From Prorocentrum cordatum (Eukaryota; Sar; Dinophyceae; Prorocentrales; Prorocentraceae): a stretch of DNA of 64,000 nucleotides. Under the pieces are notes generated by a model. It searched no databases and was not told the origin of the DNA. It was given only the letters and a program-made list of their open reading frames with translations. Position numbers and translations under genes: made by a program. Shown piece by piece: positions 53,104 to 63,600 of the stretch. The stretch lies in the NCBI GenBank assembly GCA_963575745.1, contig CAUYUJ010014333.1:60001-124000 (forward strand), written 5' to 3'. Numbering within the stretch: the stretch's first letter is position 1; every line of letters begins with the position of its first letter.

Positions 53104-53250
53104 AAGGGTACCGATACCGCTACTCCCCAGACATCTCCCAGGGTGCGTTCTGACCAGGATTAAGAGGCGAATCCAGCCGTGGCCACGAGGGCCTCCCAGG
53201 CGGCCCGAAAAAGCGAAAGCGAGGCGGCGAGGGTAGCAGCATCGGCACCT
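53104..53250 (+). repeat. Dispersed element family D, copy 2
   Basis: AAGGGTACCGATACCGCTACTCCCC through GGTGCGTTCTGACCAGGATT, GCGAATCCAGCCGTGGCCAC, GGCCTCCCAGGCGGCCC, AAGCGAAAGCGAGGC to GTAGCAGCATCGGCACC. The ends are imperfect inverted repeats. Together with 35003-35145 it defines the full ~145-bp length of the family. Confidence 0.7.
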
Positions 53251-53600
53251 TTGCCTCATCCGAGGAGCATCGCGCCGCACCGCCGATCGCCGATGCATCG
53301 ACGAAGCACCAGCGACGCCAGGATGGAAAAGATGGCGCCGCGGATCGCGGCGGACCGCTGGTCTGTCGTCGACGCCGAGCGGGAACGACAGGGGGGGGCC
53401 GAGCTCAGGGGGGTTAACGATTGAGGGACAGGCATAGGAGGGATGCATCAGACTCGAATGGTCAATACAACGCCCATGTATCGTCGATACATCGTCGATG
53501 CAGGCCGCCCAATATATCGTTCGTACATCATCTGTAGATCGTCCTGATATCAACGATGCATCGTCCATATCTCAACCATTCGTATCCCTATACCTATCCC
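53251..53600. repeat. GATGCATCG-rich region, decayed family B-like interior
   Basis: GAGCATCGCGCCGCACCGCC and GATCGCCGATGCATCGACG (53268-53305) echo the inside of family B. ATCGTCGATACATCGTCGATGCA and related 8-10-bp units continue to 53580. Non-coding. Confidence 0.45.
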
Positions 53601-54478
53601 CCCCATTCGTTGCCCCCGAGCTCAGGGGGGAAACATCGAGCTGGAGTATATACACCGCCGATAGATCGGTGAAAGGAGCGAATCTGCGTGTTCCTGCGCA
53701 GGGTGGGCTATCAGGTCCTGGTTTGAGCATCGTTTGCACTGGACTTGGCCCAACTGGCCGATTTACCCTCATTACAAAGTGGGGACATGTGCTGTTCCTT
53801 CCGGCTTTCGCGGGACCAATCCCCACCTGGTGGGGGGGCTGGTGGGGCTGAGAGACCATGGCCTGGTGAGGATGAGGATCGGCTCGGCGATGCTGACTAG
53901 CGGCAATCAATGGGCACTACGGGGGTCGACGCATCCGCCCCTGAGCCAGTCCCCCCCTGCCGTTGCCCCTAGGATTTCGGGCCATCGCTCGGCTCTCCTG
54001 CGGCCTCTCGGGACGATCCAAACACCCCCCGGAACGCTCCGGACGAGACGCAGCCGCTGAAAGCATCGCGAAACTGGAAGACCGCCGCGGATCGACAAAC
54101 TGTCCAAAACCTCCAGCCACAAAGCCCGAACCGTGAGCCCCCCCCCCTCTGCCTATAGGAACGAGGAAAAGCGACACCACCACCACCAGGAACCACTAGC
54201 GGGAGAAGCCAGAGGGGGTACCCCTAGTGGTGTAGCCCCGTCCTCTCGCCAGAGACATCCCCTATCCCCACTTCGGGAAGATTTCGTGAACCTCTTGCTG
54301 GAGGTGGCCTCCATCTGGTGGTAAAGGTGGCGCTTCTCCGCCCTCCCCCTGCCGTTGCCCTTAAGACCTGGCGCGATCCTCCGACCCCCACCCGCTCCAG
54401 CCCCAGCAGGGAGCGCCGGAGCGCCAGAGCGTCGGTCGTCGTCGTCGGTCGTCCTTGGTCCTCGCCGTCGTGGTCGTC
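53601..54478. other. Unique sequence with a solitary family B end
   Basis: No domain in any frame. GCGCGATCCTCCGACCCC (54371-54388) is one isolated terminal repeat of family B, left by an old insertion or recombination. Confidence 0.45.
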
Positions 54479-54479
54479 G

Positions 54480-54570
54480 TCGCCGCCACCATCATCATCA
54501 CCATCATCATCATCATCATCACCATCACCATCACCATCACCATCACCATCACCATCATCATCACCATCAC

Positions 54571-54614
<44 letters not shown>

Positions 54615-54616
54615 CC

Positions 54617-54648
<32 letters not shown>

Positions 54649-54775
54649 CATCAGCATCACCATCATCATCATCATCATCACCATCATCATCACCATCGTC
54701 GTCGTCGTCATCGTAGTCGTCGTCGTCGGCGTCGCCGTCGTCGTCGTCGTCGCAGTCGGTCCTCGTCGGTCGTCG
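54480..54775 (+). repeat. (CAT)n then (CGT)n microsatellite
   Basis: CATCATCACCATCAC triplets to about 54700, then GTCGTCGTC to 54770. Poly-His, poly-Ile and poly-Ser plus frames and poly-Met minus frames are all open. Confidence 0.97.
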
Positions 54776-54899
54776 TTCCTTTGAGCAGGGGCCGAGCGCC
54801 CCAAGCGCCCCGATATAGTCACGTCGGGCTAGCCATGCGGTTCACGTGCCCATCGGTAAGAAAATAACGGCTGGAAGCATGAATACAGAAACAAAGAAC

Positions 54900-54968
54900 T
54901 GTCCGCTGTCCACGCGGATTTCTGGGGTCCGCGCGGATCTGCAAAATTTTATGTGCATGCCAATTTCT
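54900..54968. repeat. Foldback element family A, half copy
   Basis: CGCGGATTTCTGGGGTCCGCGCGGATCTGC followed by an A/T-rich flank with TGTGCATGC: one arm plus part of the other, centre deleted. From 54968 to 55530 I see no gene; the 55260-55370 stretch has three short GACTG(T/C)GAAGCA repeats. Confidence 0.55.
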
Positions 54969-55534
54969 TTTCCGAGCGAAGTAAGGATGGAGTTGAGCCT
55001 GTGGCAGCCCTGGCGATGCAAGAGCGGTCCGATGAGTTGGCGTTTCGCACATCTTCTTCCCCCTTCTCAATTCCCCCATTCGTCTTGGGATCCCACGAAG
55101 AGAGCTAAAGGCCCCATAAGCCTGTCGGCAGATGGCTGACTTTCCCTCCGATGGTCTTCGACGACACGCGCGGCGAGATTTAGTAGACTTTGCGCTGGTT
55201 CTTGGGCACCACTGCCGCCAGAGCCGGATTTCCGGACGGGCGTGTGGGCAGATACGTGCACAATTGGCGCCGATTCGACTGCGAAGCAGAAGCGAAATTC
55301 AACACAGTAATACAGAGTGCCCGACTGTGAAGCAGAAACAAAACAAAGCGCCCCACGACTGTGAAGCACCATGCCTACTTTTTCTCACACGCCTAATCAT
55401 CGGGAGCCAGGCCCGGGATGACATACCTCGCTGTCGCCGGACAGCTGATGCGATACGAAGTCCCATGAAAACGTATCGGCTCCACCTGTGATGGCAAGAG
55501 GGGACGAGAAGGACGAGAAGGAGGAGGGGGGGGG

Positions 55535-55795
55535 AGAGAAGCCAGGACGCCCCGGGCCCCAGGCCCCAGGAACAGCCAAGACGCCCCAGGAGGCCCCAAG
55601 AGGTCCCAGGAAGCCCCAGGAGGCCCCAGGAGGCGCCAGCAAGCCCCAGGAGGCCCAGGAAGCCCCAGGAGGCCACACGAAACCCCAGGAGGCCCCAGGA
55701 GGCCCCAGGAGGCCCCAGAAGGCACCAGGACGCCTCAGGAGGCCCCGGAATACCCCAGGAGGCCACAGGAGTTCCTCGAGCGCCAGTCGGGCGGA
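55535..55795 (+). repeat. 11-13-bp CCCCAGGAGGC minisatellite
   Basis: About 20 tandem units CCCCAGGA(G/A)GCC with occasional AAGA inserts. It is the clearest array of the GGCCCC minisatellite family seen at 2.5, 6.4 and 10.1 kb. The PGGPRRP plus frame and the GASWGLLG minus frame derive from it. Confidence 0.88.
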
Positions 55796-56039
55796 CCCCT
55801 TGGCCGCCCCTGTTGGGCGGGTGGTGGTAGGCTCCAAAAGGGGCCCTCAAGGGCCCCCTTTAAGGCCCTTCTCTTCACCCCCCATTTGGGCCACCACCCA
55901 TTGCCACCCGCCCGACGCTGGTGCGCCCGCTGCCGTCCTGTGGCCCCGGCCTCGACGACGTGCGGTGGCACCTTGGAGAGTCGCGTCGTGGAGGTCAACC
56001 GTCGGCAGCGGGAGGCGGAAGGGAGGCCACATCTGATTG

Positions 56040-56450
56040 TCAAGCTTACTGCTTCTGACAGTGTCCTTCAGTCCTCGTGTCCATCGGTGGACTGTCTAAG
56101 GTCTGGGGCCCATGGGTCGAGGCAGCTAAAGCAACAGGACAGGACATGAAAAGACCGCGCCTAGATGGCACAGAGCCAGAACATGGAAAAATCGAGCGAA
56201 GACCATTCCGCGCTGAATGCCAGCGCGCCGGAGGCAGCTTCAAGGGTTTTCCAGCGGAAGCCAAGCTGTTCGTCGGTTGTCTTCTGGCCTCCTGCCAGCG
56301 ATCCTCAAAGCTGAGATTCCTACTCAGCTGGATCGAAATGACTGTTGACGAAACTTCCTTTGTGTTTGCCCTCAGGTGGGGGCCCACAGCGTCGGGAAGA
56401 AAGAGAGAGAGGAGGGGACTGGGGGAGCAAACAATGCCAAAAACATGATA
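56040..56450 (+). CDS. Hypothetical open frame, possible exon
   Basis: A plus frame from about 56077 to a TGA near 56447 encodes about 123 complex residues: SKVWGPWVEAAKATGQDMKR, a basic RRPFRAECQRAG patch, then hydrophobic AEAKLFVGCLLASCQRS and LLSWIEMTVDETSFVFALRW. The non-repetitive composition and mixed hydrophobic/charged text look more like protein than the surroundings. CCCTCAG|GTGGG at 56369-56380 could be a splice junction. I recognise no family. Confidence 0.25.
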
Positions 56451-56582
56451 ACTCTGAGGTCCGCGCGGATTTCTCGATTCGGCAATGGACCGCCCTCCCT
56501 GGCGCGCGGAACGCGCGAGGGGCGGCGCCAGCGCCGATCCGAGGGGTTCGCGCGGACATCTGAGTTCTCATGCTTCTGTCAT
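56444..56582. repeat. Foldback element family A, copy 6
   Basis: AACATGATAACTCTGAGGTCCGCGCGG (from 56442) pairs with CCGCGCGAACCCCTCGGATC and the far end ATCTGAGTTCTCATGCTTCT (to 56578) read inverted. With flanks the arms approach 50 bp. The core GGCGCGCGGAACGCGCG is kept. Confidence 0.8.
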
Positions 56583-56584
56583 TG

Positions 56585-56828
56585 TTTGTTCCCATAGGCA
56601 GGGAAGGAGGGAGCACGGAGGAGGTGGAGCCGGAGGATGAGGAGCATTAAAGATACCCCTGATCCCTTGGGAAAGTCAAGAGGGTCAAAAACATTAGGGA
56701 GAAAGGGGGTCTTGGTAGCAGATGTCTCAAACGAAACCACCCGCATGCTCAGGGAAAGCCGATGGCCCAAGTTAGGCCACGAGCTCATTGTGCTATTAGG
56801 TTTAGGTGTTGTATTCTGTCTGGTAAGA
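56585..56828 (+). other. Short complex open frame before (GGA)n, unassigned
   Basis: From 56637 about 62 non-repeat codons (SIKDTPDPLGKSRGS..., then HELIVLLGLGVVFCLV, a hydrophobic stretch of about 15 residues) precede the microsatellite. It could be the end of an exon or chance. No assignment. Confidence 0.15.
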
Positions 56829-57065
56829 GGAGGAGGAGGAGGAGGAGGAGGAGGAGGAGGAGGGGGAGGAGGAGGAGGAGGAGGAGGAGGAGGGAGGAAC
56901 TGGATGAGGAGAAACGAGGAGGAGGACGAGGCCGAGGACGAGGAGGAGGAGGAGGAGGAAGAGGAGGAGGAGGAGGAGGAGGAGGAGGCGCAGGGGGCCC
57001 AGAGGAGGAGGAGCAGAAGGAGTAGGAGGAGGAGAAGCGAGGAGGAGAAGAGGGGAGGAGGACGA
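56829..57065 (+). repeat. (GGA)n microsatellite
   Basis: About 60 GGA/GAG triplets with GACGAGGCC interruptions. From 57065 to 58480 the sequence is unique with CGTCGTC-rich patches (57860-58080) and no recognisable gene. Confidence 0.95.
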
Positions 57066-58481
57066 GACCGCGCCCCCGATCGGCGCCCCGCGAGCTGGGC
57101 GCGCGGCCTGTCCCCGCGCGCGCGCGGCGCGTTGGGTGGGGGGAGCCCCGACCCTCTGAGCCCAGCCCGCGTCGGCCCTGCGACCCTTCCTGGCGGCGCG
57201 GGGAGGGAGGGGAATGGGAATGGGGATGGTAGGTTCGCGAAGCGAAACAGGGTTCATTAAGGCGTGATGCGGCCTCTGGCTCGCTGCTCCGACCACAAGA
57301 GAACCTCTTGGCCAGAGACCATCACTGATCCTGTTTAGATATATCCCGCGCGTGTCTGCTTACGTTGACTCGTGCAGGGTGTCCGGAGGTCTCTGACCTG
57401 CTGGGAGGCGAAGACGTCACAAGACCCACACATCAACAGACAAGGCGTGCGCCTCTTGCCCCCTCTGCGCGTGGCCGACCTTCTGTGGCAACTCATAGGG
57501 GTCTCTCACACCATTTTGCCCGCTCGTGTGCATGGACACACACCCACGCCAATGGACGTGAGTCGACGCTGATCGACGCTAAATCGGCGCTAGCACATCG
57601 ATTACCAGACGCTAGCACACGCTAGCGCACTGTCAAGACGGAATTGCCAGGAAACACAAAAAGACACCATGAGAGACTCCCGACCGACCCCCCTGAGATC
57701 CTGGAGACGCCACTTTTTCCAGCCGGGCATTTTCGAGCCGGCTTCGGTTCCCGAGACCGTCGCAGATCGATCTGGCTCTCGAAACGTCGCCATCATATGC
57801 GATGTTGCAATTTGTTCGCAACGTCGGACCTCGGAGCCCAACGATGCGAAGGCCCGCCTCGGTCGTCGTCGCCACCGGTCGTCGCCGCTCCCCGCCGTCG
57901 TTGGCGCTCATCGCTCTTCGCATACGTCGCTCGCTGCTCGTCATCGCCGTTCGTCGTCGCCGCTGGCCGTCGCCAACAGCCGTTCAACGTTCATCGTCGT
58001 CACCCTTCGTCGTCCGCGCCCCGTACCACCATCTCGCAACGCCTCGCCGACTCGTCGTTGCCGTTGCCGACAAAACGTGCCTGTGCCAAGACGGCCGCAG
58101 AGGAGCCCGAGCCAGCCAAAGAGAGTCCACCGACGGCAAGGAGGAGGCCAAGTTGGCCAAAGAGAGCCCCCAACCCAAAGCCACCCTAAGGCGACCGCGG
58201 AGGGCACAGGAATGCGAGGCGGTGAATTATCCTTATCCGCCGCCTGGGGGACCGAAGATCTGCGACCCCAGGAGAAATACCCATCTAGTAGAATCCCCCA
58301 AGCCAAGAGGCCCCGCGATAGGCCAAGAGGTTCGAAGGGCGCCACTTGTGCCTCCCAACTTGTTGCACAACACCAAGAGCATTCCAAAACAGCGCACCCA
58401 CAATGAGCGGCGTTCTGCGCGCAACACAGCAGCCAACATCGAATCGGAAAACAACGGGTCGAATCGGAATGTGCATGCGTG

Positions 58482-59570
58482 AATGCGCGCGCGCATGCGC
58501 GCGTGCGCGGGTGCGCGCGCGACCGCGGGTGCACGCGCGTGCGCGCGTGTCTGTCTGTCTGTCTGTCTGCCTGTCTGTCTGTTTGTCGGTCTGTCTGCCT
58601 GTCTGTCGATACGTATGTCTGTCTGTGTGTCTGTCTGTCCGTCGTCTGTCTGTCTGCCTATATGTCGGTATGTCTGTCTGTCTGTCTGTGTGCGTCGTGC
58701 TGTGTCGCAATGTGTTGTGCCGTTTCGTGATGTGTGTGTTGTGTGGTTTGTGCGTGATGTGTGTGATGTGTCTTGGGTGTGTAGTGTGTGAATGATGTGT
58801 TGTGTGTGTGTGTTGTGTTGTGTGTGTTGTGTGTTGTGTTGTGTGAGCATGTTGTGTCATGTGCGTTGTGTGCGTTGTGTGCGTTGTGCTTTGGGGTGCG
58901 CTGTGTGTGTGTGTTGCGTGTTGCGTGTTGTGTGTGATGTGTTTGTTGTGTGTTGTGTTGTGCGTTGTGTGGTGCGTGTTGCGTGTTGTGTGTTGTGTTG
59001 CGTGTTGTGTTGTATGTTGTACGTTGTGTGGTGCGCTGGGTGTTGTGTGATGTGTGGTGTGTCTTATATGTTAAGTGTTGTGTGGTGTGTTGTGCGCTGT
59101 GGATTGTGCGTCGTGTGTTGTCTGTTGTGTGGTGAATGCTGATTGATGTATGTTGTGCGGTGTGTGTTGTGTGCTGCCAGTTGCGTATTATGTGGTGAGT
59201 TGTGTGTTGTGTGTTGTACGTTGCGCGCTGTGTGTGCGTATGTGCGTTGCATGTTGTGCGTTGTGCGGTGTCTGCTGTGTGCTGTGTGTGGTGAATTGAA
59301 TGTGGTGTGTGGTGTGTCTGTGTGCCTGTGCGTCCGTGTCAGAGTGTCTGTGTGTCTGCGTGTCTGTGTGTGTGTGCGTGCGTGCATGCGTGCGTGCGTG
59401 TGTGTGTGTGTGCGTGTGTGTGTGTGTGTGTGTGTGCGTGTGTTTGTGCGTTTGTGTTTATGTGTGTGTGTGTTTGTGTATGAACCTCGTCTGCGTATGT
59501 CTGTGTCCGTGTCCGTGTCTGTGTCTGTCTGTGCCTGTGTGTCCGTGTCTGTGTCGTTTTGCCGCGCCCC
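58482..59570 (+). repeat. (CG/TG)n, (TCTG)n and (TGTG)n compound microsatellite
   Basis: GCGCGCGCATGCGCGCGTGCG to 58545, (TCTG)n to about 58690, then decayed GTGTTGTGTGTTGTGCG 5-8-bp units to 59290 and (TG)n/(TGCG)n to 59550. Frames on both strands (Val/Cys-rich and His/Thr-rich) are shadows. Confidence 0.95.
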
Positions 59571-59873
59571 CACCTGGGGGACGCGCAGCCATCAACTAGT
59601 GGCCCAGGCACTGATTGCATCGCACCCTTGACCCACTGGACTCGTTCTGGCACTCGTACTGTGCCCCGCCGCCGCTGGAACCCCAGCGCAGCAGCCGCAG
59701 CGGACCCTGCAGGCGTGTGCGGCTGAGCGGCCCTCGCTCCTCCTCCTCCTCCTTCGGCCGCCCTCCCTGCCTCCTTGTTTCCCTCTTTCTTGCGGCAAAA
59801 CTCGCTACAACAATGTCCCCGTTTAGTTAGCTCTCCCGCCAGCGCAATTACTCTGCCTAGCCCCCGACGTTAA

Positions 59874-60462
59874 AAGTGTGTCTGTGTATGTGTCTGTGTC
59901 TGCGTGTGCGTGTGCGTGTGCGTGTGCGCGTGCGCGTGCGCGTGCGCGTGCGCGTGCACGTGCGCGTGCGCGTGCGCATGCGCGTGTGCGTGTGCGTGTG
60001 CGTGTGCGTGTGCGTGTGCGTGTGCGTGTGCGTGTGCGTAGGCGTAGGCGTAGGCGTATGCGTAGGCGTGGGGGTGTGCGTGTGCGTGTGCGTGTGCGTG
60101 GGAGTGGGCGTGGGCGTGGGCGTAGGCGTAGGCGTGGGCGTAGGCGTAGGCGTAGGCGTGGGCGTGGGCGTGGGCGTGGGCGTGGGCGTGCGCGCGTGCG
60201 CGTGCGCGTGCGTGGGCGCGTGCGCGTGCGCGTGCGCGTGCGCGTGCGCGTGCGCGTGCGCGTGCGCGTGCGCGTGCGCCGCGTGCGCCGCGTGCGCGTG
60301 CGCCGCGTGCGCGTGCGCGTGCGCGTGCGCGTGCGCGTGCGCGTGCGCGTGCGTGTGCGTGTGCGTGTGCGTGTGCGTGTGCGTGTGCGTGTGCGTGTGC
60401 GTGTGCGTGTGCGTGTGCGTGGGCGTGTGCGTGTGCGTGTGCGCTGTGATTCTGTGTGTCTG
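59874..60462 (+). repeat. (GTGCGT/GTGCGC)n hexanucleotide array, ~590 bp
   Basis: Almost unbroken alternating purine-pyrimidine text: GCGTGTGCGTGTGC, then GCGTAGGCGTAGGCGT and GGGCGTGGGCGTGG in the middle, GCGCGTGCGCGTGC at 60190-60340, and GTGTGCGTGTGC to the end. Six frames stay open for 200-plus codons (Val-Cys, Arg-Val, His-Ala and similar dipeptides). A strong Z-DNA candidate. The 59570-59873 interval before it is unique with no gene. Confidence 0.97.
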
Positions 60463-60652
60463 TGTGTGCGCTGTGATTTCCAACGTTTCGGATCAAGACC
60501 AGCTCACCGACCCCGTCCCCGGGAGGTCTGGACCAAGCGGTTCCCGACTCCCGCACCGACCAGCACATCTTTACTTTAATTTCTGAGTCCTCGCTCTGTA
60601 CGTTTTGGATTCACTTGAATCTCCGGGGTGCGAGAGGGCCTGGACTTTCTAA

Positions 60653-63600
60653 AGCGGTTTGAGAAGTCCAGCTTGCACCCGTGCAGGGCTTGGGGGGCAG
60701 TGCATAGCAGCAGCATGTGCATCCTTAGTGCTTTCTTCGGTTCAGGATTGGTTTAGGCCGGTGCTTAAAGCCTTTCGCTGCACACTTAAGTGGGTCAATC
60801 CTGAGATCTTGGCCGGGCAATGTATTGAAAACACCATCGTCATACATTTCCTATCCTCTTCATGTCAGTGTTACGGTGGAAATATGGACTTGGCCGAATC
60901 TGCCGACGCACCACCTCCACCATTTACATACCAATCATCGTGTTCTTCTCTGGTTTCGTGGCTTCGGTGGGGGCAAGCAGCGCATTGCTCGAACGTTCTG
61001 ACATGCAGCTCCAGGGGTATCTTGAACGTCGTGACCCTCTTGTGTATGCAGATACACACATTTGTCTCGAGCCTCTCCAAGCACGTTCGTACAATTGGGG
61101 CCCTCTCTCGACGGCTTCAGCTTCCTGTTCAACTTTTGACAGAGCCTGCTATGCAGTGCCCTGGCGAACTACGAGACATATGGCATAGTATATTATGGAA
61201 CTTGCTCGCACATACGCCATCGCACGCCTTTCTCACTTCGCTTCAACGCCTTCAACGTGAACTTCTAGATATACAGCATACACACGGTCGCCTGCACACG
61301 CCGCACGCATACTTGGTACTAGCATCACTTACAATGGGCGCCACTCTACTTAAAATTCGCTGTGCTGCTCTTGGGGGAAGAAAGCAAACCTGGAAGGCCA
61401 AACGTTTGGTGTGCTCCTTTCCGCCTGAAGTTCAACGAACACTGTTTCGTCCGTCGTTGGCCGGCTTCCTGGATACGCTCGCCATGGTGCAACTCGTCCG
61501 CCTACAGATGCACGCAGTGTTTGGCGATCGTACTTCGTCGTCGTATGGATATGTCTACCAGCTTGGTTTTAGGGCACGATACATTGGACAGTGCAGGGCG
61601 TATCGGTCCAGGCGTGCGCACACAGGTTTTGTATACAGACTCCGCGAGCATTGGCGAGACTGGCAACTTACGTCAAAAAAGGAACTCAAAGCACGCGCAG
61701 GTCGTTATAACCTCATGCTTCGTATGGATGGTTCCGAGTTTTATGCTATGGTAGTGTCATCTGCGTCCCAGGATCAATTACTCCCTTTGGAAGCTGGTCT
61801 TATTGATATGTGTCGTCCGGAGGCTAACTTCCAGGCTACCAAACCGACATTGCCTCGCCCAGCTTGCGCACAGCCCCGTCCCCGACCCCGCCGCCGACGC
61901 AACCACAGGTACGCATATTCTGCTACGAAAACACGGGATCTTATCATGACGTCAGGGGAGGATTGGCACGAACATTATCTTCGTACACTTATAAGTAAGT
62001 ACACTAGTCACCAAGTTGTTGTTCAACGTCGCCTTGAACTACAAAAGCTTTTGCGCCAACCTCTTCTACATGTACACGCGCATGTTTCACAGCATATACC
62101 TACACAAGGGCCTATCGACATACATGCACCGGGCTATCTCCTGCTTTTGCTTACGCATGCAATGTCCCGTCCGGGAGATGTGTCCTGGCTCCGTGCGTGC
62201 CATCGTCGTGGTCGTCCTGATGATTTCCTTTATGTTGCTTGGCTGAGCACTTCCGTGATTCCATTCTTCCACGCTCGTGCCAAAGTCCGTGCACAACTCG
62301 TACATGTTCTTGCGTGGAAGGGGGAGTGCATTCCGTCGCTGCAGTACGTCAAAGCACCCAGCCCAGCATGGAAACACGCGCTCCAGCACTGGTTTTCCAC
62401 AGTCGCCCAGCAACAATCGCAGCTTCGGCCTCATTGGGTTCACTTGGCTAGGAAAAATGTCCGCATTACTCTGATGCACCCGGAACCCCTCAAACGCAGG
62501 CTGCAGAATGTGTCCAGTATACTACGGGATGTTAGTTTGTTCGACCTCGCCAAAGTACAACGTAAGGGTCTGGATAGAGCGTTCCGGGGGGCAGATTTGG
62601 GGCGTCTCCCTCTAAATGGCCGCACTCCTAGTCTACCTGACCCTGCAGCGTGTCGTCGTCAAGTTTTTGTCCAGTGTGGTCAATGGCTTCGCCGTCACCG
62701 TTTACCTGGTGAACTTGCTGACCTCCTGCAGATACCACCTGCGTCTTCTCAGAGTATGCAATACGCCCCCAGGCCGTTCCAGGAGCCCACCCAGGACGTC
62801 ATCTCTGAGCTCGCTGGCATGAGGGGGAAAATCGCTATTACGGTTGAGGACAAGGACCCCAATACACTATGGGTGCAGCGTCCGTTTCTTCTACTACTCC
62901 GCTGGCTTTTTCTCCTCTCTCGTGCATCTCACAGATGGCGCGTGTGTGTCGCTCCTCGGGCCTCGGTGGTTCAATGGTACAGGTTTGTCATGGATTTTTC
63001 AATTCCCAAGTCGCTATTCCAGGGCCAGTCCAGGCTGTCTGCTGCTAACCTGCCATACTGCTACCCCACGGTCAAAGCGAAGTGCTGGGGACACGATGGC
63101 GAGTACAAGTGTTCACAACCTTCACACAGCTGCTTCAGAAACATATGTTCGTTCGTGCACTTCCCAGCCCGCCGTATCTACCGGATGATGGGACGCGCCA
63201 TTGCTCACTGTGTCAAGTTTGCCACCCCGGGTTGGACAGTTGTCAATCTGGATTTGGCATTCGACGTACTTCGCGAACGTGCTGCCCTACTCCAGCCACC
63301 CTCGCTCTCCGCGTCAGGCAGTCCAGTGTGCTCTCAGTGCGGACGCCACATGTCTTGCCCCAGTCTGCTCGTGGCAGATGCTGGGCAAGCGTACGAGGAC
63401 CTCGACCTCGATGCTGTCCACGATGCTGTTGAAATATTGTTTCATGACGTATCCCGGTGTACCAGTTCCAAAACGATTACCGTCACAGTACACCCAGCGT
63501 CGGTCCATGTCCACTGGGGTGGAGCTATTGAGTCTTCACATCGGCAGTCCATGGTTTTCATTGTCGGTTCCCTTCGGCGTGCTGTGCTGGGTTTTCTTGC

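Noticed and set aside
59857-60586. Four overlapping 208-236-codon dipeptide-repeat ORFs
   Set aside because: They arise from a hexanucleotide array open in every frame.
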